From Acholeplasma oculi (lineage in GTDB: Bacteria > Bacillota_I > Bacilli_A > Acholeplasmatales > Acholeplasmataceae): a stretch of DNA of 64,000 nt. The DNA lies in NCBI RefSeq assembly GCF_900166985.1, contig NZ_FUZK01000004.1, forward strand, positions 44,536 to 108,535, written 5' to 3'. Numbering within the stretch: position 1 is the stretch's first letter; every line of letters begins with the position of its first letter. The notes below the pieces were generated by a model. It saw only the letters and a program-made list of their open reading frames with translations. It had not been told where the DNA came from and ran no database searches. Positions 29,295 to 38,468 of the stretch are shown here, piece by piece. The translations under genes and the position numbers were made by a program.

Positions 29295-30641
29295 CTATTT
29301 TCCAAGACAGAACTTTGTAAATAATTCTGTCAGTAAATCACCATATTGGTGGTTACCTAAAATTTCACCTAAAGTATTCCATGCTCTGGTTAAATCAATC
29401 AAATATAAATCCACAGGCATCTCTTTAGCGATGGCGTCTATAACGCTTTCTAGGGCATTTTTAGCCTCTTTTAGTTTTTGGATGTGTCTCATGTTCGATA
29501 AGTAGTTAAAGTCTTTATCTAAAAGGTTATCGAGTTTAAGTGTTTTTAAGATTTCTTTTTCTAAAGTCTCTATACCTTCTTTTTTTAAGACAGATATATC
29601 GATTGCTTGTTGGATCTTTAATTTTCTAGGTAAGTCGCTTTTATTACCTATAATAATTCTTGTTTTATGTTGAGTGAGTTCTAATAATTCTAAATCCTCA
29701 GGTGTAAGTTCAACTGAAGTATCTAAGACGAGTAAAATAAGTTCTGCATCTTTAATCGCTTTTTTACTTCTATCGATTCCAATACTTTCAATAAAATCAT
29801 TTGAGGTTCTAATACCTGCTGTATCTACTAAATGTAGTGTTACACCTTGTAGATTAATATATGCATCAATGGTATCTCTTGTTGTACCTTCTATGTCTGA
29901 AACAATGGCTCTTTCTTCGTTTAAAAGTGCATTTAACAAACTAGATTTACCGACATTAGGTCGACCAATAATAACTGTTTTAACGCCATCTCTAATTAAT
30001 TGAGTTTTCTTTGAGTGTATGAGAATATGATTAATTTCTTCAAGTAAATCGACCACTCTAGGATAAATGATTTCATGACTCATAACGATTGCATCGTCAT
30101 ATTCAGGATAATCAATATTCACCTCAATTTGAGCAATCATCGTCAATACTTTTGATTTAAGTGAATCTATTAAAGCACTGGTTTCTTTATGGAGTGCTTT
30201 ATTAGCAACTTTAATCGCATTCTCATTAGTTGCATGAATGATATCCATGATTGCTTCTGCTTGAACCAAATCAATACGTCCATTTAAAAATGCACGTTTA
30301 GAAAACTCACCAGGTTCAGCAAGTTTAATACCTGTTTCTAATATACGTTCTAATACAAGTTGTGTAATTAATATGCCACCATGTGTAGATATTTCAACAA
30401 CATTTTCTTTAGTAAATGATCTAGGTGCAATAAAAACAGAGACCATGACTTCATCTAAAATGGACAAATCTTTATTTAAGATATGTCCATAATGAATGGT
30501 ATGACTTTGAACATGGTTTAAGTTTTTACCTTTAAATATGGAATTAACTTTTGAAATTGCCTCATCACCTGATACACGAATAACTGAGATTCCGGCTGTA
30601 CCAAGTGGTGTTGCGATTGCAGCAATTGTATCAAATTGCAT
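29295..30641 (-). CDS. mnmE: tRNA modification GTPase MnmE
   Basis: MnmE, with MnmG, installs the 5-carboxymethylaminomethyl group on wobble uridines. The 448-residue protein has the N-terminal tetrahydrofolate-binding domain (FDTIAAIATPLGTAGISVIRVSG) and helical domain. The embedded G domain has G1 GRPNVGKSSLLN, G2 GTTRD, G3 DTAG, and G4 GNKSD. The protein ends in the catalytic CLGK motif. In many Firmicutes mnmE follows jag; here it has moved next to dnaX. Confidence 0.97.
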   Translation of the reverse strand: MQFDTIAAIATPLGTAGISVIRVSGDEAISKVNSIFKGKNLNHVQSHTIHYGHILNKDLSILDEVMVSVFIAPRSFTKENVVEISTHGGILITQLVLERILETGIKLAEPGEFSKRAFLNGRIDLVQAEAIMDIIHATNENAIKVANKALHKETSALIDSLKSKVLTMIAQIEVNIDYPEYDDAIVMSHEIIYPRVVDLLEEINHILIHSKKTQLIRDGVKTVIIGRPNVGKSSLLNALLNEERAIVSDIEGTTRDTIDAYINLQGVTLHLVDTAGIRTSNDFIESIGIDRSKKAIKDAELILLVLDTSVELTPEDLELLELTQHKTRIIIGNKSDLPRKLKIQQAIDISVLKKEGIETLEKEILKTLKLDNLLDKDFNYLSNMRHIQKLKEAKNALESVIDAIAKEMPVDLYLIDLTRAWNTLGEILGNHQYGDLLTELFTKFCLGK

Positions 30642-30655
30642 AGGACACCTAACTT

Positions 30656-31201
30656 CTATTTTTTATCTATATGTAACTTTTCAAACTTCTCATCATCGGT
30701 AGGTTTAAATGGGTTGACGCCACGTTTTAAGTCTCTTAAGAATATAAATAATACGACAAATACACCAAAGAGTGTACCTTCATATAAATATCCCATACCC
30801 AGAACAATACCTAGAAGCGCACTAAACCAAATGGTTGCAGCTGTTGTAATACCGTGTATGATGTTTCTGGAGTCTTTCATAATAACACCAGCCCCAATAA
30901 ACCCAATACCTGTTACAACTTGTGCAATAATTCTTTGACCTTCAGGGTCTCCAATACCATTAGCTACTTCACTTAAATAACTTGCTCTTTGTACAAAAGA
31001 AATCATTAATGCAGATAATCCTACTAAAATATGTGCAGATATACCTGCAGCTTTACCAACGTTTTGTCGTTCCATTCCAATGAAAAATTTAACAATCACA
31101 ACGACAAACCCAGGTATTAAAATCATGTATAACCATTGTTCCCAAGTAAGAAATGATTGAATCATATCATAGCCATCTGGCATTTGAAATAATGTATGCA
31201 T
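30656..31201 (-). CDS. MgtC/SapB family membrane protein
   Basis: The 181-residue protein has the MgtC pattern: several hydrophobic helices, GMERQNVGKAAGISAHILVGLSALM, and the hallmark VVTGIGFIGAGVIMKD followed by ITTAATIWFSALLGIVLGMG. MgtC proteins are linked to growth at low magnesium and to virulence in some pathogens, but the molecular activity is debated. It lacks the long C-terminal ACT-like domain of larger members. It lies between mnmE and the DHH genes, 14 bases before mnmE. Confidence 0.87.
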   Translation of the reverse strand: MHTLFQMPDGYDMIQSFLTWEQWLYMILIPGFVVVIVKFFIGMERQNVGKAAGISAHILVGLSALMISFVQRASYLSEVANGIGDPEGQRIIAQVVTGIGFIGAGVIMKDSRNIIHGITTAATIWFSALLGIVLGMGYLYEGTLFGVFVVLFIFLRDLKRGVNPFKPTDDEKFEKLHIDKK

Positions 31202-31222
31202 CTTATAAATCCCCCTTAAATA

Positions 31223-32164
31223 TTATAACACTTGGTGTACAGTTTCTATAAATTGTGGTAATTCGTCCCAATGATTTAATACTGCACCACTCGCCTTGGC
31301 GTGACCCCCGCCACCAAATTGATTTGCAACTTTATCAATATCTGGACCATTTGAACGTAAACGAATACGTACTACATCGCCATCTTCAATAAATATTGCC
31401 CATACTTGATATCCTTCGATACCACCTAACATATTAACAACACTACTTGCTTCTTCGTAAGATAAGTTAAACTGGTTTCTAATTGCATCTGTGATCTTTA
31501 AATAAATAAATCCTTTATCGGTTGTTATAAAGTTTTGGTAAACAAAACCTTTAAAACGAATCATATCGAGTGTTTCATTAGAAAGAGAACGGTCAATTTC
31601 TTCTACATCCGCACCTTTAGTTAATAATAATCCTGCCATTTGGTGCGTTAATTCTGATACCCCACGATATTTAAATCTACCTGTATCTGTAAGTATCCCT
31701 GTGTACATTGCAACAGCACCAGGTTTTGTGATTTCAAATGATTTAATCTTTGTAGACATGTAAGCCATCATTTGCGCACATGAAGGGAATGATGTATCGA
31801 CCCACATCAAATCTCCAAAGTCATCGACTGGAATGTGATGATCAATTTTGATTAATTCTTTACCTAAACTATATTTTTGATTTGAAATACGTTTTGTGTT
31901 TGCCGTATCTACAACAATAGATAGTGCCTCTTGGTAAAATGTATCCGGGTATTCATCAACACCAACAACAATATCGGGTCTACCTACAAATGAGACATAC
32001 TCACTAATTTCTCCTGTAACAAATACTTCTTTTTCAGGAAAAGCATTTTGAATCATATTCTTTAAACCAAACTGAGCACCATAACAGTCCCCATCCGGTC
32101 TTACGTGACCAAAGATAATAATTCTTTGGTATTTTTTAATTTTATTATATATTTTTCTTAGCAT
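31223..32164 (-). CDS. DHH-family phosphoesterase (NrnA-like), copy 2
   Basis: The 313-residue protein has the DHH domain (GHVRPDGDCYGAQFGL, IVVDTANTKR, IDHHIPVDDFGD) and the C-terminal DHHA1 domain with GGGHAKASGA. NrnA-type enzymes degrade short oligoribonucleotides and 3'-phosphoadenosine phosphate; related proteins hydrolyse cyclic dinucleotides. The gene starts inside the 3' end of a paralogue (20-base overlap), showing tandem duplication. The exact substrate is not decidable from sequence. Confidence 0.9.
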   Translation of the reverse strand: MLRKIYNKIKKYQRIIIFGHVRPDGDCYGAQFGLKNMIQNAFPEKEVFVTGEISEYVSFVGRPDIVVGVDEYPDTFYQEALSIVVDTANTKRISNQKYSLGKELIKIDHHIPVDDFGDLMWVDTSFPSCAQMMAYMSTKIKSFEITKPGAVAMYTGILTDTGRFKYRGVSELTHQMAGLLLTKGADVEEIDRSLSNETLDMIRFKGFVYQNFITTDKGFIYLKITDAIRNQFNLSYEEASSVVNMLGGIEGYQVWAIFIEDGDVVRIRLRSNGPDIDKVANQFGGGGHAKASGAVLNHWDELPQFIETVHQVL

Positions 32165-33101
32165 AAAATTCTTTCATCCTTTCATTAAACGCCTCAATAA
32201 CTTCATGTGCTTGATCAAAACTCTTAAGTGTTGCTCCACATGCTTGAGCATGTCCACCACCACCAAAGCGTTTTGCTATATCCACAATGGATACTTGTCT
32301 ACTTCTAAATTCACCAATAATTTCACCATTTTCTTTTTCAGTGAAGTTAGCCCATATATAAACCTCTTCGATACCAGCCATTAAATTGATTGTACCTCGT
32401 GAAACACTTGCAAAATCAAGTCCTGACTTTTTGATGATATCTAAATCATTCATTCTGTATGCGACAAATTCTTTTGTTAATTTAAAATCTGCAAACATTT
32501 GTTTAATTCTGCGTTTTTCTAATGTTTCTAAATATAAAAAATCATAGATGGTTAAAATATCTACATCATATTTCATCAATTCTGCAGTCATATCAAAAAC
32601 ATGTTTCGCATTTCGGTTTGTGACATATTGGAATCTTCCACTATCACCAATAATGCCTGCATAAAGATGATTTGCAGCCTTTTGGTTCAACTTCAATCCC
32701 CATTTTAAAGCAAGATCCACAATGATTTCGCTACATGAAATATATTGATTCCAAGAAATAAATATATCGGGATTTGTATTGGTGTCGTTTAAATGGTGGT
32801 CAATAACAACAAGTTTATGTGCTTGTTTGTAACGCTCATCGGAAACTAATGTTTTTTCTGCTGTATCTAAAATAAAAACCAAAGCATTTAAATAGTCTTT
32901 ATCCTCTATCATATCCATAGTTGCATCAAATGGATATCTATTTTGATCGCCTACAACATAAACTTTTTTATCCGGGAAATTTTCTTTTAAAATTTCTCTA
33001 AAACCTAACTGTGAACCGTATGCATCTAAGTCTGGTTGCTTATGCCTGTGGATAATGATTGTCTCATGTCCTTCTATTAATTCTAATATATTTTCTACCA
33101 T
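32145..33101 (-). CDS. DHH-family phosphoesterase (NrnA-like), copy 1
   Basis: This 318-residue protein is the upstream member of a tandem paralogous pair. It has HRHKQPDLDAYGSQLGF, FILDTAEK, IDHHLNDTNTN and C-terminal FGGGGHAQACGATL. All metal-binding motif positions look intact; the first motif is QPDLDAYG where the partner has RPDGDCYG. It opens the unit with copy 2 and the mgtC-like gene. A TATACT lies about 35 bases upstream of the ATG. Divergence between the two copies suggests they have split substrates (nanoRNA, pAp or c-di-AMP products). Confidence 0.9.
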   Translation of the reverse strand: MVENILELIEGHETIIIHRHKQPDLDAYGSQLGFREILKENFPDKKVYVVGDQNRYPFDATMDMIEDKDYLNALVFILDTAEKTLVSDERYKQAHKLVVIDHHLNDTNTNPDIFISWNQYISCSEIIVDLALKWGLKLNQKAANHLYAGIIGDSGRFQYVTNRNAKHVFDMTAELMKYDVDILTIYDFLYLETLEKRRIKQMFADFKLTKEFVAYRMNDLDIIKKSGLDFASVSRGTINLMAGIEEVYIWANFTEKENGEIIGEFRSRQVSIVDIAKRFGGGGHAQACGATLKSFDQAHEVIEAFNERMKEFYAKKNI

Positions 33102-33184
33102 ATAAACTCCAATCTCAATAGAGTAGTATAGTATAACACAAATTATGGTTTCTTTCTATAAAAAGCGTTACTATTATTGAAATA

Positions 33185-33230
33185 AAAACCACCTTTATCT
33201 ATCTATAAATAGATAGTTTAGATGGTTTTT
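33185..33230 (-). terminator. Terminator of the nuclease-like lipoprotein gene
   Basis: A long stem with inner arms CTATCTA / TAGATAG and outer AAACCA / TGGTTT is followed by TTTATTT on the minus strand. Confidence 0.8.
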
Positions 33231-33261
33231 TATCAAAATCGTAGGATTTGCGTCTAAATTA

Positions 33262-34485
33262 TTACTTCCAAGGAATTGGAAGTTTTGGTTCCCAGTTTGG
33301 AGTTGTTGTTGCAAGTGCACCAACGCCACCATTTGCAGAATAATTCCAGTCTGGTGATTTTTCACCATTTGGATTGGAAGGATACCCCTTCGTTGCCCAA
33401 CCATTCACTTTTGCTCTGTTTTCAGCAAATCTCATAAATGTTAAATAAGGTACGTTTTTGTATGATAATAATAAATCATATTCTTGGTACGTTAAGGATA
33501 CATCTTCAGATAATCCTTCTGCAACAATCATGAATTGTGATAAATGACCATTCACCCAAACTAAACCTAAGTTTCTTCCATAACCTTCAGTCAGTGAATA
33601 ACCAGGAATAGATTGAACATGAATCACTTTACCTGCTTCTTCGTTTAGTAAGTATTGCTTGTTATATTTACTTGCAACATATCCCCAAGGTTCAGCAGAA
33701 ACATTTGAACCATTAACTTCAGGTGTATTTAAATAGAAGTATCGAACAGATCCACCTGCAAATCCACCTTGTGATCTAAAGAATGCTGTATCACCATCAG
33801 CAACACTTTGTACAGTTGTTTCAACTGCACCACCACCACCTGTTGTTGAGTTGGTTGTACTTACATAAGGTAGTTCTTCTAAGTATCTGGACTCAAGTCT
33901 TGGACCACTATAAAGTTGTTCTAATGTTTTGATTTCATGTGTATCATTTTTTAAGTATTGATATTGATCTGGAAGATATGCGATAAAATTAAATGCATTA
34001 TATGTTTGTGTATTTTCATAGCTATCTTTTTCACCTAAACGAATAAGTGTGACGTTATAAGAATACATAAAATCTAGTCCAATATCTCCAACTAAATCAA
34101 CGGCATTATTGGATACTGCTAATTCCATTGCATCATTACCATTATAAGGTAGTGGACCTGTCTCATATACATAGTCAAATAATGCCTTTACAGAGGCGTT
34201 ATCGTGGTCTTTACTACCAATGACATAATATGCATTGGCATCAATCGTCCCAGTTAAAGAAATGCTTTGAGAAACCTCTCTTGAACCGTTTGTGTAAAAG
34301 CGAATTGTATGTGTACTTAAATCCACAGATGCATCACTTGGATTATATAGTTCAATGACGTTGTTTTCTTGATCTGATGATGTATAGATTTTGGATATAA
34401 CAACGGGTGAATCTGTTACTGTTTGACATGCAACAATTAGGCCTGCAATCAGTATTGTAATTGCTAAAACTAATACTTTTTTCAT
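33262..34485 (-). CDS. Surface lipoprotein with lamin-tail and staphylococcal-nuclease-like domains
   Basis: This is a 407-residue lipoprotein with signal peptide and lipobox LIVAC (Cys20). A lamin-tail domain lies at about 27-170 (VVISKIYTSSDQENNVIELYN and following beta strands). A linker with a TTGGGGA run leads to an SNase-like domain at about 222-360. Compared with staphylococcal nuclease, catalytic Arg35, Glu43 and Arg87 map to Arg248, Glu256 and Arg304, and calcium ligand Asp21 maps to Asp232. Asp40 is replaced by Asn253 (YLNTPE). It probably cleaves nucleic acid at the cell surface, though the Asn could lower activity. It overlaps the upstream membrane-protein gene by four bases. Confidence 0.82.
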   Translation of the reverse strand: MKKVLVLAITILIAGLIVACQTVTDSPVVISKIYTSSDQENNVIELYNPSDASVDLSTHTIRFYTNGSREVSQSISLTGTIDANAYYVIGSKDHDNASVKALFDYVYETGPLPYNGNDAMELAVSNNAVDLVGDIGLDFMYSYNVTLIRLGEKDSYENTQTYNAFNFIAYLPDQYQYLKNDTHEIKTLEQLYSGPRLESRYLEELPYVSTTNSTTGGGGAVETTVQSVADGDTAFFRSQGGFAGGSVRYFYLNTPEVNGSNVSAEPWGYVASKYNKQYLLNEEAGKVIHVQSIPGYSLTEGYGRNLGLVWVNGHLSQFMIVAEGLSEDVSLTYQEYDLLLSYKNVPYLTFMRFAENRAKVNGWATKGYPSNPNGEKSPDWNYSANGGVGALATTTPNWEPKLPIPWK

Positions 34486-35435
34486 AAGGACTCCTTATCA
34501 TCTTTCTTCATTTTTGTTTTTGCTTCAGATACTTTTTCTAAGTGTTCTTTTCGTTTTGTTTCTTTTCTTAGTTTATAGGATTCATACACATACTTATGGA
34601 AGAATATAAAGTATGTTGCAATTGCAACCAATCCAATGAATATCCCCATATTTTTAATATATATATAATAGTAACTATCGAGTTTTGCTATATAGGAGTC
34701 ATCTGCATAATATGCATTATTATTTTGATAGTTATCTAAAATACCTTTGGATATTAAATCGATGTTTTCTTTTGATAAGGTTTCAATATTTCTATTGTAT
34801 GTTTCACTGAACTTATCACCTTGTTGGGTACTGACTTCCTCATTATTTAAAATGAGTAGGTTTTCTCTTAAATCATCAAATCTCTTATATTTAAATTGAA
34901 TATATTTAAATATAACTTCATCTGTTTCTAATCTGTCATAATTCATTAACATTAATTTAGATTCATCATTATAAAGTGTAATAAATGTTTCTGTAAATGT
35001 TACTTTTTCTGTTGCGCCAATCTTTACAGGTGCATTAAAGATGATGTCTGCCTCAATGACACTATATTGATCTTCATCTTTAAATAGGTTCTCATCATCA
35101 ATTCTTAAATCATCAATTAGAATTGCTAATGCATTATTGGTTTGATTCGGATGATATTCTATGAGTGTAAATATAGAAACTTTTAATGCGTGATCCTCTG
35201 CTGTATAAACTTCTTCAAATAAAGGTTCAATTTGTATAATTGCAAACTTTTTATCCAATCTGTTATTTGCAACTACGGTTGCATTTAAGAGTTTATATGG
35301 GTCGTCTTGTACTTCATATTCAACTTCTCTTAAAAAGGTTATAACGCGCTCCGCTTCTGTATATGTTGCAACTAAAGATGCTGCAAACCCTATAAAAGCA
35401 ATATAGAGTATAACGAGTGGCCAGTTCTTTTTCAT
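34482..35435 (-). CDS. Two-helix membrane protein partnered with nuclease-like lipoprotein
   Basis: The 317-residue protein has an N-terminal transmembrane helix (about 6-25), an extracytoplasmic domain of about 230 residues, a second helix (about 262-284) and a cytoplasmic tail very rich in Lys and Glu. No family is recognised. It is translationally coupled (ATGA overlap) to the nuclease-like lipoprotein and shares its promoter, so the two probably act together, for example as a membrane scaffold. The ribosome site AAGGAGCC is good. Confidence 0.72.
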   Translation of the reverse strand: MKKNWPLVILYIAFIGFAASLVATYTEAERVITFLREVEYEVQDDPYKLLNATVVANNRLDKKFAIIQIEPLFEEVYTAEDHALKVSIFTLIEYHPNQTNNALAILIDDLRIDDENLFKDEDQYSVIEADIIFNAPVKIGATEKVTFTETFITLYNDESKLMLMNYDRLETDEVIFKYIQFKYKRFDDLRENLLILNNEEVSTQQGDKFSETYNRNIETLSKENIDLISKGILDNYQNNNAYYADDSYIAKLDSYYYIYIKNMGIFIGLVAIATYFIFFHKYVYESYKLRKETKRKEHLEKVSEAKTKMKKDDKESL

Positions 35436-35469
35436 AAGGCTCCTTAACTAAACAAATATGTGCTTAATT

Positions 35470-35499
35470 ATTATAACCCAAAATATATGTTTTAATCAA
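35470..35499 (-). promoter_or_regulatory. Promoter of the membrane-protein/nuclease pair
   Basis: On the minus strand, TTGATT (35499-35494) and TATAAT (35475-35470) are separated by 18 bases, about 35 bases ahead of the ATG. With the terminator at 35610 it makes the pair a separate transcription unit from the ABC operon. Confidence 0.6.
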
Positions 35500-35607
35500 A
35501 TGAAGGAAGGTTTTTATGCTTATAGGTTCTGCAATTATGAACAAATTCACTTAAAAGACTTGAAATATGTTTTTTTTAAGTTGAATGTGGTTTGATAAAA
35601 AATAAAA

Positions 35608-35638
35608 AAAGGGATGCTTGTTTAAGGCATTCCTTCTT
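35608..35638 (-). terminator. Terminator of the ABC importer operon
   Basis: GGAATGC and GCATCCC arms (one mismatch) close a loop just after the giant lipoprotein gene, followed by TTTTTTTATTTTTT on the minus strand. Confidence 0.75.
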
Positions 35639-35660
35639 CATTTTATCAAATTAATTGATA

Positions 35661-38423
35661 TTATAAAACGTAAACTTTAAGGTCATCTACACCAATTGCA
35701 TAAGCAGTGTTGCTTGTAGATGCAGCAGCAGGAGCTTCATAGACAAGTCTATAAGTTCCAGCACCAGTGATGTTAATAGATACTGTAGTTAAAGCGTCTT
35801 TAGTTAATTGACTAAATACGTTATCACCAACAGTAACCCAGTTTTCACCCTCAAGTTTTTCCATTCTTACAGATGAACCAGCAAGTGCAACAGTTGCATC
35901 AAAGTTATTTTGATTCCATGCAGCAAAACTAAATTCAACTTTTGTAGCACCAGTGTATTGAGCACCAGTGAAGTCAAATACTACATAGGATAACTTAAAT
36001 GTAGAAATTGGAGCAAGTACTAAGAATGCACCATTATCTGTCCAAGGGGCAAATGTTGATGTATTGATTTGTACTCTATCTTTAGCTAATGTAAATGGAT
36101 CTTCATTAACATTTGAGAATACTAAGTCGCCAGCACTATAACCTGTTTTTGGAGCTGTACCAAAGTCAAATGTGTAAGCTACAGTTTCAACTGCGCCAAA
36201 TGCTTTAACGTTTAATACAAATACTTTAGTGTCTGTTTCTTCACCGTTAGTTAATGTAGCAGTTAATGTGACTTCAGTATCTACAGTTGGTTCGCCGTAA
36301 ACACCATCATTACCTAAAACTTCAGGTAATGAGGATGTCCAAACGACTGTTGTACCGTTTGCTAATGTTAATGGTAATTCAAGAGATGCTGTAACTGTTG
36401 TAGCAACATCTAATGAAGCTTTATCTAGAGCTAATTCTTCAGCATCTGTTAAGACTGGTGATTCACCTTCTACAGCTTGAGCTGCATCGTCAATAGCAAG
36501 AACTGGATTATTAGATCTCCATGTTAATAATGCATTTTCAAATGAAACATAATCACCAACAGCTAATCCTTTAATGAAATCAGATGAACCAACAAGTGGT
36601 TGTCTTGAATCCCAGAAGAATTTAATTGTTTTTAATGTAACTTCATCTTCTAATGTTAAATCAACGTTACCGAAGTCGTTTGTACCAACTGCAGTAACTT
36701 TAAGGTTTGTTACAGATACTTTACCAGCTTGGTAAGGAAGTAAGGATGCAGCATCCCATAATTCTACAGTTCTTAAGTCAATAGCAGCAGGAACAACACC
36801 ATCTGCTTCAAGGTCTAAGACAACTGGGTTTGTTAATTGGATTAATCCATTAAATACTGCTCTTAACCCGATCACTTGAACTTGTTTACCAACAAGTAAT
36901 CTTAACTCTGCAGCAGCATCAACGGATGGCATATAAAGTGTTACAGCACCTGTTGCATCAGCGATAGAGATTTGTCTGTGACCGTTATAACCTAATACAG
37001 TACCAGACACTCTAAATTTAAGTGTGTTGCTGGTTGCAGCGTTTACTTCTGCGATTGTTGATAGAGGAATTTCCCCTACTTTAACTGTGATTTCTTTTGT
37101 ATCTGTTACAGCGCCACTTGTGATGGTTGCAACTAAGACAACATCTTGACGAGGACCTGATGCAGGTAATGTAACAGCACCAGTTGTAAGGTTAACTAAT
37201 GCGTTATTTGGATCATTCGCATCTTTAAATGCCCATGAAACGTTAACATCGTTTAATCCCTTAGAAACTAAGTTTAAAGTCTTACCTTCTTCATATACTT
37301 CAGGAGCTAATACTAATGCAGTTTTAGCTAAATCAACTTTTTGTTGATCATTTAATGTAGCAACGATACCAGTAGGTCCGCCTACATAGTAGATAGCATA
37401 TGCTAAGTTATTGGATCTATAAGTATAGATAACAACATCCATTGTTACTTCAAATCCATTGAATGAACGAATGTATTGGAAATCACGCGTGTTGTAATAA
37501 ACCATTAATCCGCTTGCAGGTACTGTTGATGTACCTAATGTTAATTCTGATTTAGATGAGTCAATAATATAAGTATTATAGTTACCATTATCGCCAGGGA
37601 TCATGTAAACTTTACCAGTAATTGTTGCATAAACTGGTTCAAAGTTTCCATCAGCCACGTTAGCGTATAGATGTTCACCATTTGTTACTAAACTATTAAT
37701 TTTAGCATCAATACTTGTAACAACTTCTTTTGTTGGATATTGAGGAGTTGCAGTTGTTTTTTCAACACCTGTAGATTTAACTAATTCCCAAATACCGAAG
37801 TACCATTCTAAACTACCTGTAATATCATATACCTTACCAACTTCAAATTCAGTTTGGCTTTGGAATAATTGGATAATACCAGTTCCATCATAAGCAAAGA
37901 ATACATCGCCTCTTGCAAAGACAGTAACATTTGGTATTTCAACTTGATATGTACCACCATCATAAGATGCATCCGTAATTGCTAAAATGTCTGCAATTGT
38001 TTCAATTGTAATTTCTTCAACTGTATTTTCTTTAACTGTAATATTTAGATTCCATTCTCTTGTAAGAATTTCATCAGATAATTCAGATTTTAAAGATAAA
38101 GTTGCAGTAATTTTAACTGTTGCATCACCTTGTCCTTTAGCTGGACGGTTAACAGTTGCAGTACTTTGATCTGCAGCTGGTGCACCAAATGCAACAACAC
38201 CAGGTTCATCAGATGACCATGCTGCTGTTACGCCTCCTGCTAATTTTGTTGGAACAACAAAGTTTGCAGTAATATTAGATGGGTCAGCAATTAATACAGA
38301 CATACTTTGATATGCTGTTTCTAATTTTGCAACTGAACCATCAACTGGTTGTACTTCAGGCCCACATGCGACAAGCACTAGTGCTAAAAGTAATCCCGTT
38401 AATACGCTTAAAACTTTTTTCAT
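35661..38423 (-). CDS. Giant lipoprotein with Ig-like and OB-fold-like domains
   Basis: The 920-residue predicted lipoprotein (start at ATG 38423, ribosome site AGAAGGAG, lipobox VLVAC with Cys20) is all-beta. It has at least three atrophied bacterial Ig-like units recognised by AAWSSDEPGVV, VSWAFKDANDP and VVWTSSLPEVL followed by T-rich ATIT or ATLT strands. Between them lie two OB-fold-like units (VFFAYDGTGIIQLFQ and RQISIADATGAVTLY followed by VGKxxxVxG), like those attached to YhcR-type extracellular nucleases. The C-terminal 160 residues resemble a jelly-roll. It follows the binding-protein gene in the importer operon and may capture ligand at the surface. Function is inferred. Confidence 0.75.
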   Translation of the reverse strand: MKKVLSVLTGLLLALVLVACGPEVQPVDGSVAKLETAYQSMSVLIADPSNITANFVVPTKLAGGVTAAWSSDEPGVVAFGAPAADQSTATVNRPAKGQGDATVKITATLSLKSELSDEILTREWNLNITVKENTVEEITIETIADILAITDASYDGGTYQVEIPNVTVFARGDVFFAYDGTGIIQLFQSQTEFEVGKVYDITGSLEWYFGIWELVKSTGVEKTTATPQYPTKEVVTSIDAKINSLVTNGEHLYANVADGNFEPVYATITGKVYMIPGDNGNYNTYIIDSSKSELTLGTSTVPASGLMVYYNTRDFQYIRSFNGFEVTMDVVIYTYRSNNLAYAIYYVGGPTGIVATLNDQQKVDLAKTALVLAPEVYEEGKTLNLVSKGLNDVNVSWAFKDANDPNNALVNLTTGAVTLPASGPRQDVVLVATITSGAVTDTKEITVKVGEIPLSTIAEVNAATSNTLKFRVSGTVLGYNGHRQISIADATGAVTLYMPSVDAAAELRLLVGKQVQVIGLRAVFNGLIQLTNPVVLDLEADGVVPAAIDLRTVELWDAASLLPYQAGKVSVTNLKVTAVGTNDFGNVDLTLEDEVTLKTIKFFWDSRQPLVGSSDFIKGLAVGDYVSFENALLTWRSNNPVLAIDDAAQAVEGESPVLTDAEELALDKASLDVATTVTASLELPLTLANGTTVVWTSSLPEVLGNDGVYGEPTVDTEVTLTATLTNGEETDTKVFVLNVKAFGAVETVAYTFDFGTAPKTGYSAGDLVFSNVNEDPFTLAKDRVQINTSTFAPWTDNGAFLVLAPISTFKLSYVVFDFTGAQYTGATKVEFSFAAWNQNNFDATVALAGSSVRMEKLEGENWVTVGDNVFSQLTKDALTTVSINITGAGTYRLVYEAPAAASTSNTAYAIGVDDLKVYVL

Positions 38424-38468
38424 GTAATTTCTCCTTCTAAGAATTTTTTTATTAATCAACATGAATAA

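Noticed and set aside
30636..30938. A 100-codon plus-strand frame opposite the mgtC-like gene
   Set aside because: It is antisense to a recognisable membrane protein and its Pro/Asn/Ile-rich translation has no family-like pattern.
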